Below are positions 15,884 to 23,702 of a stretch of 47,815 bases of DNA, one piece after another. A model generated the notes under the pieces. The model worked only from the letters and a program-made list of their open reading frames with translations, had not been told where the DNA came from and made no database searches. Where the stretch lies: positions 1-47,815 of the forward strand of contig CAYRMW010000010.1 in assembly GCA_964425595.1 (NCBI GenBank). Reading direction: 5' to 3'. Position 1 is the stretch's first letter, and the number at the start of each line of letters is the position of its first letter. The position numbers were made by a program, and so were the translations under genes. The stretch is from Caccovicinus sp964425595 (GTDB lineage Bacteria; Bacillota; Clostridia; Lachnospirales; Lachnospiraceae).

Positions 15884-17436
15884 CTTGGCCTCCAAAATCC
15901 ATTCTCCCATCCTGCCAGGACTTTTCCTACCTGCTTTGCCAGCTCACTGGCCAGCAGTCCATGTGCCCCGTTTTCTCTCCTCCATAAATCGCCTGCCAGT
16001 CCGTGGATATATACCCCCATGGGCGCAGCCAGGCTTTCCTCCATCCCCTGCGCGATCAGCCCGGCGATCACCCCGGTCAGCACATCGCCGGAGCCGGCTT
16101 TGGCCATGGCGCTGTTTCCGCTGGTATTGACGCAGATCCGTCCATCCCGCATGGCCGTTACCGTCGCTGCGTCCTTCAGGACACAGGTGATCCCATAATG
16201 CTCCGCATAGGCCGCCGCCGTCTCCGGCAGCGCTTCCCGGATCTCCTCCACGGTCTTTCCCGTCAGCCTGGCCATCTCGCCCAGGTGCGGCGTGATCACG
16301 ATATTCTCCGTAAAATATGCAGTCAGCTCCGGATATCCGGCAATCAGGTTCAGGGCATCTGCATCTACGATAATCGGTGTACAGGCCGTTGTCAATACCA
16401 TTTCCACCAGATCTTTCGCCCACGGCTCCTGCCCTAATCCCGGCCCGACCACGACCGCGTCGGCCCATCCGCAGCAGGACTCGAGCAGACCGCGCATCCT
16501 TTCCGGATCCCGCGCAAAATCCTCCGGGTCGTAAGTTTCCAGGATCGCTTCCGGCAGTCTGGTCTGGATGAAACTCCGGTTCGCCTGATCGGTAAACACC
16601 TTCACCAGTCCGGCTCCGGACCGGTAGGCAGCCAGCCCGCTTAAGAAGGCAGCGCCTCCCATATTTCTCGAACCGGCCGCGATCAGCACGCGGCCAAACG
16701 TGCCTTTATTCGAGTAGGCCGGGCGATGGGGCACCTCTCCTCTGTCGCTTTCATCCAGGCAAAAAGCCCGGACCCCCTCCTGTGCCCCCGGCGCGGACTT
16801 GACCGCCTCCGCAGGAAATCCGATATCCGCGATGATCACCTGTCCGGCATACGAGCGGCCGGGGAACAGAACGCTCCCCAGCTTCTCCCATCCGAAAGTA
16901 ACCGTAACGTCCGCCCGCAGCGCGCAGCCCATCACCCGGCCCGTATCGCTGCTGATGCCGGAGGGCATGTCCACCGCAAGCGTAAGCCGCGGCTGCGCGT
17001 TTTGGAGCATTTCCAGGAATTCCCGGTATTCTCCGGCCACCGGGCGGGAAAGGCCTACGCCGAAGACCGCGTCCACCAGGACATCACACCTGCCGGGAAT
17101 AAACTCCGAAAAGGCGATCAGACTGATTCCCAGCCGTTCAGCGATCGCCGCCTGCAGCTGAAATTCCCGGCTGCCGGCTTCCCGGTCGCCCACATAAACG
17201 ACGACAACGGGATATCCGGCAAGGTGGAGCATCCTGGCTGCCGCCACACCATCCGCCCCGTTATTGCCGCATCCGCAGGCGCACCAGATCTTCTCATGCT
17301 TTTGCGCCCTGGCCTCCACTTCCCGGGCCACGGCAAGCGCCGCTCTCTCCATCAGCACCAGGGAGGGGATCCCTATGGTTTCGATAGTCCAGCTGTCCAT
17401 AGCTTTCATTTGTTTTCCCGTTACCAGCGTTCTCAT
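15880..17436 (-). CDS. nnrDE: Bifunctional NAD(P)HX epimerase/dehydratase
   Basis: A 518-residue metabolite-repair enzyme. The N-terminal YjeF domain (about 1-215; GCGNNGADG at 55-63) epimerises hydrated NAD(P)H, and the C-terminal ribokinase-like domain (about 230-510; TPHLGEM, and AGSGDVLTG with Asp451) dehydrates it in an ADP/ATP-dependent way. The ATG at 17436 follows AGGAGG; a longer frame to 17514 runs into the rex terminator region. The gene overlaps alr by 4 nt. Confidence 0.95.
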   Translation of the reverse strand: MRTLVTGKQMKAMDSWTIETIGIPSLVLMERAALAVAREVEARAQKHEKIWCACGCGNNGADGVAAARMLHLAGYPVVVVYVGDREAGSREFQLQAAIAERLGISLIAFSEFIPGRCDVLVDAVFGVGLSRPVAGEYREFLEMLQNAQPRLTLAVDMPSGISSDTGRVMGCALRADVTVTFGWEKLGSVLFPGRSYAGQVIIADIGFPAEAVKSAPGAQEGVRAFCLDESDRGEVPHRPAYSNKGTFGRVLIAAGSRNMGGAAFLSGLAAYRSGAGLVKVFTDQANRSFIQTRLPEAILETYDPEDFARDPERMRGLLESCCGWADAVVVGPGLGQEPWAKDLVEMVLTTACTPIIVDADALNLIAGYPELTAYFTENIVITPHLGEMARLTGKTVEEIREALPETAAAYAEHYGITCVLKDAATVTAMRDGRICVNTSGNSAMAKAGSGDVLTGVIAGLIAQGMEESLAAPMGVYIHGLAGDLWRRENGAHGLLASELAKQVGKVLAGWENGFWRPR

Positions 17437-17472
17437 CACAATACCTCCTTTTGCACCACCCCGGCATACAGC

Positions 17473-17510
17473 AAAAGCCGGCCCAAAGAATCCGATCTTT
17501 GCCTGCCGGC
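17473..17510 (-). terminator. Intrinsic terminator after rex
   Basis: On the minus strand GCCGGC plus CAAAGA pairs with TCTTTG plus GCCGGC, followed by TTTT. It would reduce readthrough from rex into nnrDE. Confidence 0.65.
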
Positions 17511-17520
17511 GCATGCTGGT

Positions 17521-18186
17521 TTATCCCATCTTTTTTTCGTCTTCCTCACTCTTTCTGTCCTGCATACTGCATACGCGGTAAGACAGACGCATCAGGCTTT
17601 CGGACAGGTGCACATTTTCCACCACAACGTCATCCGGGACGACCAGATCCGTGTGGGCAAAGTTCCAGATCGCCTTGATCCCTGCTTTGACCAGGCGATC
17701 GGTCGTCTCAGGCGCCCTGGTCTTCGGGATCGTAAGCGCCGCGATCCGTACATCGTTCTGCTCGATAAACGGCTCCAGCTCCTCCATCCCCCGGATCTCA
17801 ATGCCCCGCACCACGAGGCCGATCAGCCTTGGATTGATATCGAACATCCCTTTGATGATAAAGCCGCGTTTTTCAAAATTAGCGTAATTGGCGATCGCCT
17901 GGCCAAGATTCCCCGCTCCGATAATGATGATATTATGCTGCCGGTCAACGCCCAGGATCTTCGCGATTTCTGAATAAAGGTATTTTACGTTATACCCATA
18001 GCCCTGCTGGCCAAAGCCGCCGAAATTATTCAGATCCTGACGGATCTGCGACGCGGTCACCTTCATCCGGATGCTCAGCTCATTGGAAGAGATCCTCTCT
18101 ACCCCATCCTCCAAAAGCTCACCCAGATATCGATAATAACGAGGCAAGCGGGAAATTACCGCTTTTGAGATTTCCTTACGTTCCAC
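17521..18186 (-). CDS. rex: Redox-sensing transcriptional repressor Rex
   Basis: A 221-residue repressor that senses the NADH/NAD+ ratio and controls fermentation genes. The N-terminal winged helix (ISKAVISRLPRYYRYL to SQIRQDLNNFGGFGQQGYGYNV) is followed by a Rossmann domain (IIGAGNLGQAI). The start is GTG at 18186, about 10 nt after AAGGA; another GTG at 18195 is too close to the site. Its promoter contains a Rex-like box, suggesting autoregulation. Confidence 0.94.
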   Translation of the reverse strand: MERKEISKAVISRLPRYYRYLGELLEDGVERISSNELSIRMKVTASQIRQDLNNFGGFGQQGYGYNVKYLYSEIAKILGVDRQHNIIIIGAGNLGQAIANYANFEKRGFIIKGMFDINPRLIGLVVRGIEIRGMEELEPFIEQNDVRIAALTIPKTRAPETTDRLVKAGIKAIWNFAHTDLVVPDDVVVENVHLSESLMRLSYRVCSMQDRKSEEDEKKMG

Positions 18187-18229
18187 ACCATTCACTTCCT
18201 TTTTCTGTCAGTCTTGCTTCTCTTCCACT

Positions 18230-18258
18230 ATTATATGAAATTGTGAAAACTTCGTCAA
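18230..18258 (-). promoter_or_regulatory. Promoter of rex
   Basis: On the minus strand TTGACG (18258-18253), a 17-nt spacer and TATAAT (18235-18230) form a near-perfect sigma-A promoter. Confidence 0.88.
18241..18258. promoter_or_regulatory. Rex-like operator inside the rex promoter
   Basis: TTGTGAAAACTTCGTCAA matches about 13 of 18 positions of the Rex consensus (TTGTGAA-N6-TTCACAA), with a good left half and a weak right half. It covers the -35 box and part of the spacer, where binding would shut off rex. Confidence 0.5.
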
Positions 18259-18273
18259 ACATATTTTCGCTTC

Positions 18274-18302
18274 TTGAAAAAAACGTGTACCTATATTATA
18301 CT
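18274..18302 (+). promoter_or_regulatory. Promoter of the ABC-F gene
   Basis: TTGAAA (18274-18279), a 17-nt spacer and TATACT (18297-18302) point to the gene at 18436. The leader of about 125 nt contains a tiny frame ATG-CCG-TGA (from about 18311) and a hairpin CGCCGGA/TTCCGGCG near 18391-18413, but no clear terminator. Confidence 0.8.
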
Positions 18303-18435
18303 GGTAATGTTATGCCGTGACGGAAAAGGCAGTGATCTGGCGCAGATCCTGGTCTGTTACCGCCGTTTCACGACAGCATATGAACGAATGCCGCCGGATG
18401 CCGTGTTCCGGCGCAAATAAAGCAGGAGGAGTCCC

Positions 18436-20415
18436 ATGATTTTATCATGCAGCAATATCACCAAATCCTTCGGCAGCAATACGATCCTGGATCACGTCTC
18501 TTTTCACATCGAGGAGCATGAAAAGGCTGCCGTGGTGGGCATCAACGGCGCCGGAAAGTCGACCCTGTTAAAGATCATCATCGGGGAACTCCCCGCGGAT
18601 TCCGGCGAGGTCGTGATCTCCCGCGGAAAAACCGTCGGCTACCTGGCCCAGCATCAGGATCTGGAAAGCACGCGCACCATTTATGAAGAGGTGCTGGAGG
18701 TCAAACGTCCGGTCATCCGTATGGAGGAGCGGATCCGCCAGCTGGAGATCCAGATGAAGGATGCGCAAGGGGATTCGCTCAAATCCATGCTTTCCGAGTA
18801 CAGCCGGCTCAATCACCAGTTCGAGCTGGCAAACGGCTATGCCTGCAAAAGCGAAATCATCGGTGTCCTGAAAGGCCTGGGATTTACCGAAGACGAATTC
18901 TCCAAACCGGTCAGCACACTCTCCGGCGGCCAGAAGACCCGCGTCTCTCTGGGCCGTCTTCTGCTGTCTGACCCGGATATTATCCTTTTAGACGAGCCGA
19001 CGAACCATCTGGACATGGAATCGGTCGCGTGGCTGGAAAATTACCTGATCAACTACAGAGGAAGCGTGATCATCGTCGCCCACGACCGCTACTTTCTTAA
19101 TCGGGTTGTAAAAAAGATCATCGAGCTGGAACATGGCCGCGCGCAGGTCTATCTAGGAAATTATGATGAGTACAGCCGCAAGCGGGCCATGATCCGCCAG
19201 GCCCGGCTGAAAGCCTATTTGAACCAGCAGCAGGAGATCCGCCGCCAGCAGGAAGTGATCGCAAGGCTGAAATCCTTCAACCGGGAAAAATCCATCAAGC
19301 GCGCCGAAAGCCGGGAAAAGATGCTGGCAAAGGTGGAGGTTCTGGAAAAACCCGAAGAGATCCATGACGCGATGTCCTTTTCTCTGGAACCGCGGACGGA
19401 AAGCGGAAATGATGTGCTTGCTGTCCGAGGCCTAAGTAAGGCGTTCGGGTCTCTTAGCCTGTTCCGGGATGTGGATTTCGACATCCGCCGCGGTGAACGC
19501 GTCGCGGTCATCGGCAGTAACGGCGCCGGAAAATCGACCCTGTTAAAGATCATCATCGGCATCCTTTCCGCGGATTCCGGCGAGATCCGGCCCGGCGCGC
19601 GGGTACACGTGGGCTACTACGACCAGGAGCAGCAGGTGCTCCATCCGGAAAAAACCATCTTCCAGGAAATCCAGGATGAATATCCGGACATGGACAACAC
19701 CCGCGTCCGCAGCGTTCTGGCCGCGTTTCTCTTTACCGGAGACGACGTGTTTAAACGGATCGAGGAGCTCAGCGGCGGTGAACGCGGACGGGTCTCTCTG
19801 GCCAAGCTGATGCTCTCCGAGGCCAATTTCCTGATCCTGGACGAGCCGACCAACCACCTGGACATTACTTCCAAGGAGATTCTGGAGGACGCGCTGACGC
19901 GCTACACCGGAACCGTCCTTTACGTCTCCCACGACCGTTACTTTATCAACCGGACCGCCACCCGGATCCTGGAGCTTACCGGCCAGACACTGATCAATTA
20001 TATCGGCAACTATGATTACTACCTGGAGAAAAAGGAAGAGCTGAACCGCATTTATACCGGTCAGACCGCATCCCCCACCCTCTCTGCGAAAACGGCCGGT
20101 CCTCTGGCCGGTCTGACTGCCGCTCCCTCTGCGTCATCTCCCTCCTCTTCTGGGAAAGAAGAAAGCGCCGGGAAGCAGGGCTGGAAGGCGCAGAAAGAGG
20201 AGCAGGCCCGCCTGAGGAAACGGCAGCATGACCTGGAAAAGACGGAAGACGCCATCCAGCGCCTTGAGACCCGAATCGAAGAAATCGACGCGCTGCTGTC
20301 CACAGAGGAAGTCTACACGAACGTATCCCGGCTGATGGAACTGAACCGGGAAAAGGAAAACCTGAACCGGCAGCTGGCAACACTTTACGAAACCTGGGAA
20401 AGCCTGGCCGAATAG
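18436..20415 (+). CDS. ABC-F family ATPase (YdiF-like)
   Basis: A 659-residue soluble protein with two ABC domains and no membrane part, so a ribosome-associated ABC-F factor rather than a transporter. Domain 1 has Walker A GINGAGKS (35-42), LSGGQKTRVSLG and DEPTNHLD; domain 2 has Walker A GSNGAGKS (360-367), LSGGERGRVSLA and DEPTNHLD. A basic linker (about 255-300; RQQEVIARLKSFNREKSIKRAESREKM) joins them, and a C-terminal coiled coil (about 575-650) follows a Ser/Ala/Pro-rich hinge. AGGAGGA precedes the ATG. It may be a housekeeping translation factor; antibiotic resistance cannot be read from sequence. Confidence 0.93.
   Translation: MILSCSNITKSFGSNTILDHVSFHIEEHEKAAVVGINGAGKSTLLKIIIGELPADSGEVVISRGKTVGYLAQHQDLESTRTIYEEVLEVKRPVIRMEERIRQLEIQMKDAQGDSLKSMLSEYSRLNHQFELANGYACKSEIIGVLKGLGFTEDEFSKPVSTLSGGQKTRVSLGRLLLSDPDIILLDEPTNHLDMESVAWLENYLINYRGSVIIVAHDRYFLNRVVKKIIELEHGRAQVYLGNYDEYSRKRAMIRQARLKAYLNQQQEIRRQQEVIARLKSFNREKSIKRAESREKMLAKVEVLEKPEEIHDAMSFSLEPRTESGNDVLAVRGLSKAFGSLSLFRDVDFDIRRGERVAVIGSNGAGKSTLLKIIIGILSADSGEIRPGARVHVGYYDQEQQVLHPEKTIFQEIQDEYPDMDNTRVRSVLAAFLFTGDDVFKRIEELSGGERGRVSLAKLMLSEANFLILDEPTNHLDITSKEILEDALTRYTGTVLYVSHDRYFINRTATRILELTGQTLINYIGNYDYYLEKKEELNRIYTGQTASPTLSAKTAGPLAGLTAAPSASSPSSSGKEESAGKQGWKAQKEEQARLRKRQHDLEKTEDAIQRLETRIEEIDALLSTEEVYTNVSRLMELNREKENLNRQLATLYETWESLAE
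18544..18609. repeat. Intragenic direct repeat, copy 1 (Walker A segment of domain 1)
   Basis: This 66-bp segment and 19519-19584 align without gaps. The first 41 bp differ at a single position and the last 17 bp are identical, including third codon positions. The copies are 975 bp (325 codons) apart and in the same frame. Confidence 0.8.
19519..19584. repeat. Intragenic direct repeat, copy 2 (Walker A segment of domain 2)
   Basis: Partner of the repeat at 18544-18609. Agreement at silent positions suggests recent gene conversion between the two halves of the gene, or shared codon constraint. Confidence 0.8.
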
Positions 20416-20456
20416 TCTTTCCGGCCGCCCGCCCAAAGAAAGGAGTGCGCCATCCC

Positions 20457-20666
20457 ATGAAACGCTTAAAACGTCCCCTGGCCATTCTCTGCCTGATCCT
20501 GATCGGTGTGCTGATCGTGGGCGCCGTCATCCTGGCGCTGATCGGCACCGAGGAAGCCTCCCGCCTTCTCATGGCCGACCTGTTCTGCCTGATCGTCATC
20601 CCCGCGGTCTTTTACGGCTACCAGATGCTGCTGAACGCCATCGAAAAAAAACATAAGAATGAATGA
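20457..20666 (+). CDS. Small two-pass membrane protein of unknown function
   Basis: A 69-residue protein 41 bp downstream of the ABC-F gene and probably in its operon. It starts MKRLKRPLAILCLILIGVL, preceded by AAAGGAG. Two hydrophobic segments (about 9-31 and 38-57) are joined by a short EEASR-containing loop, with a basic tail (EKKHKNE). I recognise no family. Its stop codon forms part of the following terminator hairpin. Confidence 0.7.
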   Translation: MKRLKRPLAILCLILIGVLIVGAVILALIGTEEASRLLMADLFCLIVIPAVFYGYQMLLNAIEKKHKNE

Positions 20667-20712
20667 ACACTGCCCCATCCGGCAAATGCTGTCAGCGATG
20701 GGGCAGTGTTCA
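20664..20712. terminator. Bidirectional terminator with perfect 16-bp arms
   Basis: TGAACACTGCCCCATC (20664-20679) and GATGGGGCAGTGTTCA (20697-20712) are exact reverse complements. It lies between the converging small membrane gene and purA. Flanks are only moderately T-rich on either side (ATTTATC; TTCATTC), but the very stable stem and its position fit a shared terminator. Confidence 0.75.
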
Positions 20713-20716
20713 TTTA

Positions 20717-21991
20717 TCATCGGAAGATAATATCGTCTCGTCCCGGTCCGTTGGATACCATGGTGATCCTTACGCCGATCTCCTTTTCCACGAACTCGAC
20801 ATACCTCCGGCAGTTCTCCGGAAGGTCCTCATAATTGCGTATTCCCCGGATATCGGTCTTCCATCCGGGAAGCGTCGTATAAACCGGCCGCGCTTTCTCT
20901 AACTTTACCGTGGTCGGGAAATCTCTGGTCTCCTTCCCATCAATCTCATAACCTACGCACACGGGAATTTCATCCAGGTAACCAAGCACATCCAGCACCG
21001 TAAACGCCACTTCCGTAGTGCCCTGGATCCGGCAGCCATAACGGGTGGCCACCGCATCAAACCATCCCATACGGCGCGGGCGGCCGGTGGTAGCGCCAAA
21101 TTCGCCGCCATCGCCTCCCCGGCGGCGCAACTCGTCCGCCTCATCACCGAAGATCTCACTGACGAAAGCACCTGCGCCTACGGCGCTGGAATACGCCTTG
21201 ACTACCGTGATGATATCCTTGATCTCATAGGGAGGGATGCCCGCGCCGATAGCGCCATAGGCGGCCAGCGTAGAGGAAGACGTTACCATCGGATAGATCC
21301 CATGGTCCGGATCCTTCAGGGAGCCAAGCTGACCCTCCAGCAGGATCCGCTTCCCGTCCGCGATCGCCTGGTGCAGATAAGCGGAGGTGTCGCATACATA
21401 CGGTTCGATCATATCCCTGTACTGACGGCAGGTCGTAAGGAGCTCTTCCGCGTCCAAAAGAGGCTTATGGTACAAATACTCCAGGAGCACATTTTTCTGT
21501 TCGCATACCCGCTCGACCTTCTCCCGGATCACCTGGTCGTCAAACAACTCGCTGACCTGGATGCCGATCTTCGCGTACTTATCCGAATAAAACGGCGCGA
21601 TCCCGGATTTTGTGGAGCCAAAGGATTTCCCAGCCAGACGCGCCTCTTCGTACGTGTCAAAAAGGACGTGATAGGGCATCAAGATCTGCGCCCTGTCTGA
21701 GACAAGGATATTCGGTTTCGGTACACCTCGCTCGATCAGGGACTCGATCTCCTTGATCAGGTACGGGATATTCAGTGCTACGCCATTACCGATCATATTG
21801 GTCGTATGGCTGTAGAATACACCGGACGGCAGCAGGTGCAGGGCAAACTTTCCATAGTTATTGATGATGGTATGTCCGGCATTGCTCCCGCCCTGAAACC
21901 GGATAATGATATCCGACTCCTTGGCCAGCATATCGGTAATCTTTCCTTTACCCTCATCACCCCAGTTAGCACCAACGATAGCTCGAACCAT
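20717..21991 (-). CDS. purA: Adenylosuccinate synthetase
   Basis: A 424-residue enzyme that joins IMP and aspartate with GTP to give adenylosuccinate. The GTP-binding loop reads GANWGDEGKGK, with Asn where most enzymes have Gln. GGSNAGHTI, SSSTLAAYGAIGAGIPP, and TTGRPRRMGWFDAV are present. The start follows AAGGAGG. It has its own promoter downstream of purB, with an inverted repeat in the leader. Confidence 0.96.
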   Translation of the reverse strand: MVRAIVGANWGDEGKGKITDMLAKESDIIIRFQGGSNAGHTIINNYGKFALHLLPSGVFYSHTTNMIGNGVALNIPYLIKEIESLIERGVPKPNILVSDRAQILMPYHVLFDTYEEARLAGKSFGSTKSGIAPFYSDKYAKIGIQVSELFDDQVIREKVERVCEQKNVLLEYLYHKPLLDAEELLTTCRQYRDMIEPYVCDTSAYLHQAIADGKRILLEGQLGSLKDPDHGIYPMVTSSSTLAAYGAIGAGIPPYEIKDIITVVKAYSSAVGAGAFVSEIFGDEADELRRRGGDGGEFGATTGRPRRMGWFDAVATRYGCRIQGTTEVAFTVLDVLGYLDEIPVCVGYEIDGKETRDFPTTVKLEKARPVYTTLPGWKTDIRGIRNYEDLPENCRRYVEFVEKEIGVRITMVSNGPGRDDIIFR

Positions 21992-22036
21992 TCTGTTTCC
22001 TCCTTCGGGATCGACCCGTGTTCATTCTTACTCTTT

Positions 22037-22050
22037 GTAAGCAGGCTTAC
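22037..22050. promoter_or_regulatory. Palindrome in the purA 5' leader
   Basis: GTAAGC-AG-GCTTAC lies 6 bp downstream of the purA -10 box, where a repressor would block initiation. It shares GTAAG...CTTAC with the uronate operators, but with wider spacing, so a different regulator is likely. Confidence 0.45.
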
Positions 22051-22056
22051 CTTACT

Positions 22057-22085
22057 AATTTACACCAAAACACGGGATAAGTAAA
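22057..22085 (-). promoter_or_regulatory. Probable promoter of purA
   Basis: On the minus strand TTTACT (22085-22080), a 17-nt spacer and TAAATT (22062-22057) are a fair match to the consensus. Confidence 0.6.
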
Positions 22086-22143
22086 GGATATATTGATTAT
22101 ATCAGTTATGAATCTTATTAGCAGTGCTTATACAGTCCGGGCG

Positions 22144-23574
22144 TTATACATTGATCTGCGCAGTCATTCCCAGAAGCGCCTGGTTGGCCTCAAGTACCGG
22201 GCGGACGTGTTCCTCCAAAAACTCCTCCACCTGCCGGGGCGCGCGGCCCACGTATTTCTTCGGGTCCATGGTCTGCTGCAGCGCGTCCAGACTGAGATTA
22301 AATGCCGGATCCGCGGCGATCAGCTCCAGAAGATTATTCTCGCCGCCGTTTTCCTTAACATTCCTCCCGGCCTCCATGGACAGCGTCCGAATCCGCTCAT
22401 GCAGCTCCTGCCGGTCCCCGCCGGCCTTCACGGCGTCCATCATGATATTCTCCGTGGCCATGAAGGGAAGCTCCGCCATCAGGTGCTTCTCGATCACCCG
22501 GGGATAAACCACAAGGCCGTCCACGACATTCAGATACAGATCCAGGATGCCGTCCACTGCAAGGAAGCCCTCCGGAACGGAGAGACGCTTATTGGCGGAA
22601 TCATCCAGTGTGCGTTCAAACCACTGGGTAGAGGCCACCAGCATGGGATTCATCACATCCGACATGACGTAATTGGCCAGCGAAGCGATCCGCTCGCTCC
22701 GCATGGGATTGCGCTTGTAAGCCATGGCGGAAGAACCGATCTGGTTTTTCTCAAACGGCTCCTCGATCTCCTTCAGATGCTGGAGAAGGCGGATATCGTT
22801 GGAAAATTTGTGCGCGCTCTGGGCAATGCCGGCCAGAACGGAAAGCACCCTGGTGTCGATCTTGCGGGAATAAGTCTGTCCGGACACCGCATAGCAGCTG
22901 TCAAAGCCCATCTTCTGCGCGATCATCTGATCTGCCTTCCGGCATTTTTCATGGTCGCCGTCAAACAGTTCCAGGAAACTGGCCTGCGTCCCGGTCGTCC
23001 CCTTGGAGCCCAGAAGCTTCATGGAACTGAGCACATACTCCAGATCCTCCAGGTCCATCAGCAGATCCTGCAGCCAGAGCGTCGCTCTCTTTCCTGCCGT
23101 CGTCGGCTGCGCGGGCTGAAAATGCGTGAACGCAAGCGTCGGCAGGTCCTTGTATTTATCTGCGAACTTCGCCAGCTCCGCCATGACGTTTAACAGTTTC
23201 TTGCGCACCAGGCGAAGCGCTTCCGTCATGATGATGATATCCGTATTGTCCCCCACATAGCAAGATGTGGCGCCCAGGTGGATGATTCCCCTGGCTTTGG
23301 GACACTGCACGCCGTAAGCATACACATGGGACATGACATCATGGCGGACCAGACGCTCGCGCTCTCTGGCCACATCGTAGTTAATGTCATCCGCGTGAGC
23401 CCGCAGTTCCTCGATCTGTTCATTGGTGATGGGAAGCCCCAGCTCCTGCTCCGTCTCCGCCAGGGCGATCCACAGCTTTCTCCAGGTCCGGAATTTTTTA
23501 TCCGGGGAAAAAATATACTGCATCTCCCGGCTGGCATACCGCTCCGAAAGGGGACTTACATATCGGTCATTCAT
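22144..23574 (-). CDS. purB: Adenylosuccinate lyase
   Basis: A 476-residue fumarase-superfamily enzyme that cleaves both SAICAR and adenylosuccinate, releasing fumarate. The superfamily signature GSSAMAYKRNPMRSE is complete, and HLGATSCYVGDNTD and KGTTGTQASF are conserved. The start MNDRYVSPLSERYAS at 23574 follows AGGAGG; the frame continues upstream without support. It lies downstream of purF, with two GC-rich hairpins in between. Confidence 0.96.
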   Translation of the reverse strand: MNDRYVSPLSERYASREMQYIFSPDKKFRTWRKLWIALAETEQELGLPITNEQIEELRAHADDINYDVARERERLVRHDVMSHVYAYGVQCPKARGIIHLGATSCYVGDNTDIIIMTEALRLVRKKLLNVMAELAKFADKYKDLPTLAFTHFQPAQPTTAGKRATLWLQDLLMDLEDLEYVLSSMKLLGSKGTTGTQASFLELFDGDHEKCRKADQMIAQKMGFDSCYAVSGQTYSRKIDTRVLSVLAGIAQSAHKFSNDIRLLQHLKEIEEPFEKNQIGSSAMAYKRNPMRSERIASLANYVMSDVMNPMLVASTQWFERTLDDSANKRLSVPEGFLAVDGILDLYLNVVDGLVVYPRVIEKHLMAELPFMATENIMMDAVKAGGDRQELHERIRTLSMEAGRNVKENGGENNLLELIAADPAFNLSLDALQQTMDPKKYVGRAPRQVEEFLEEHVRPVLEANQALLGMTAQINV

Positions 23575-23645
23575 GACTACCTCCTGATCTCGATCCTCTG
23601 TTCGTACCGAAAACGCTCCGGCACGCTTCATTCAACAGTTGTGTA

Positions 23646-23693
23646 CGGCGGCGCACCGCCGCGTCATCCCGGGCCGCGGCGCATCCCGCGGCC
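23646..23693. repeat. Tandem GC-rich hairpins between purF and purB
   Basis: CGGCGG (23646-23651) pairs with CCGCCG (23656-23661), and GGCCGCGG (23672-23679) pairs with CCGCGGCC (23686-23693). No T-run follows. They may mark mRNA processing or dampen purB relative to purF. Confidence 0.65.
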
Positions 23694-23702
23694 TGCGGCG
23701 GC

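Noticed and set aside
16726..17973. 415-codon plus-strand frame opposite nnrDE and rex
   Set aside because: It spans two oppositely encoded conserved genes and a terminator.
21955..21991. Asn in the PurA loop GANWGDEGKGK as a possible loss of function
   Set aside because: All other PurA motifs are intact and the gene sits with other pur genes; I treat it as a lineage variant.
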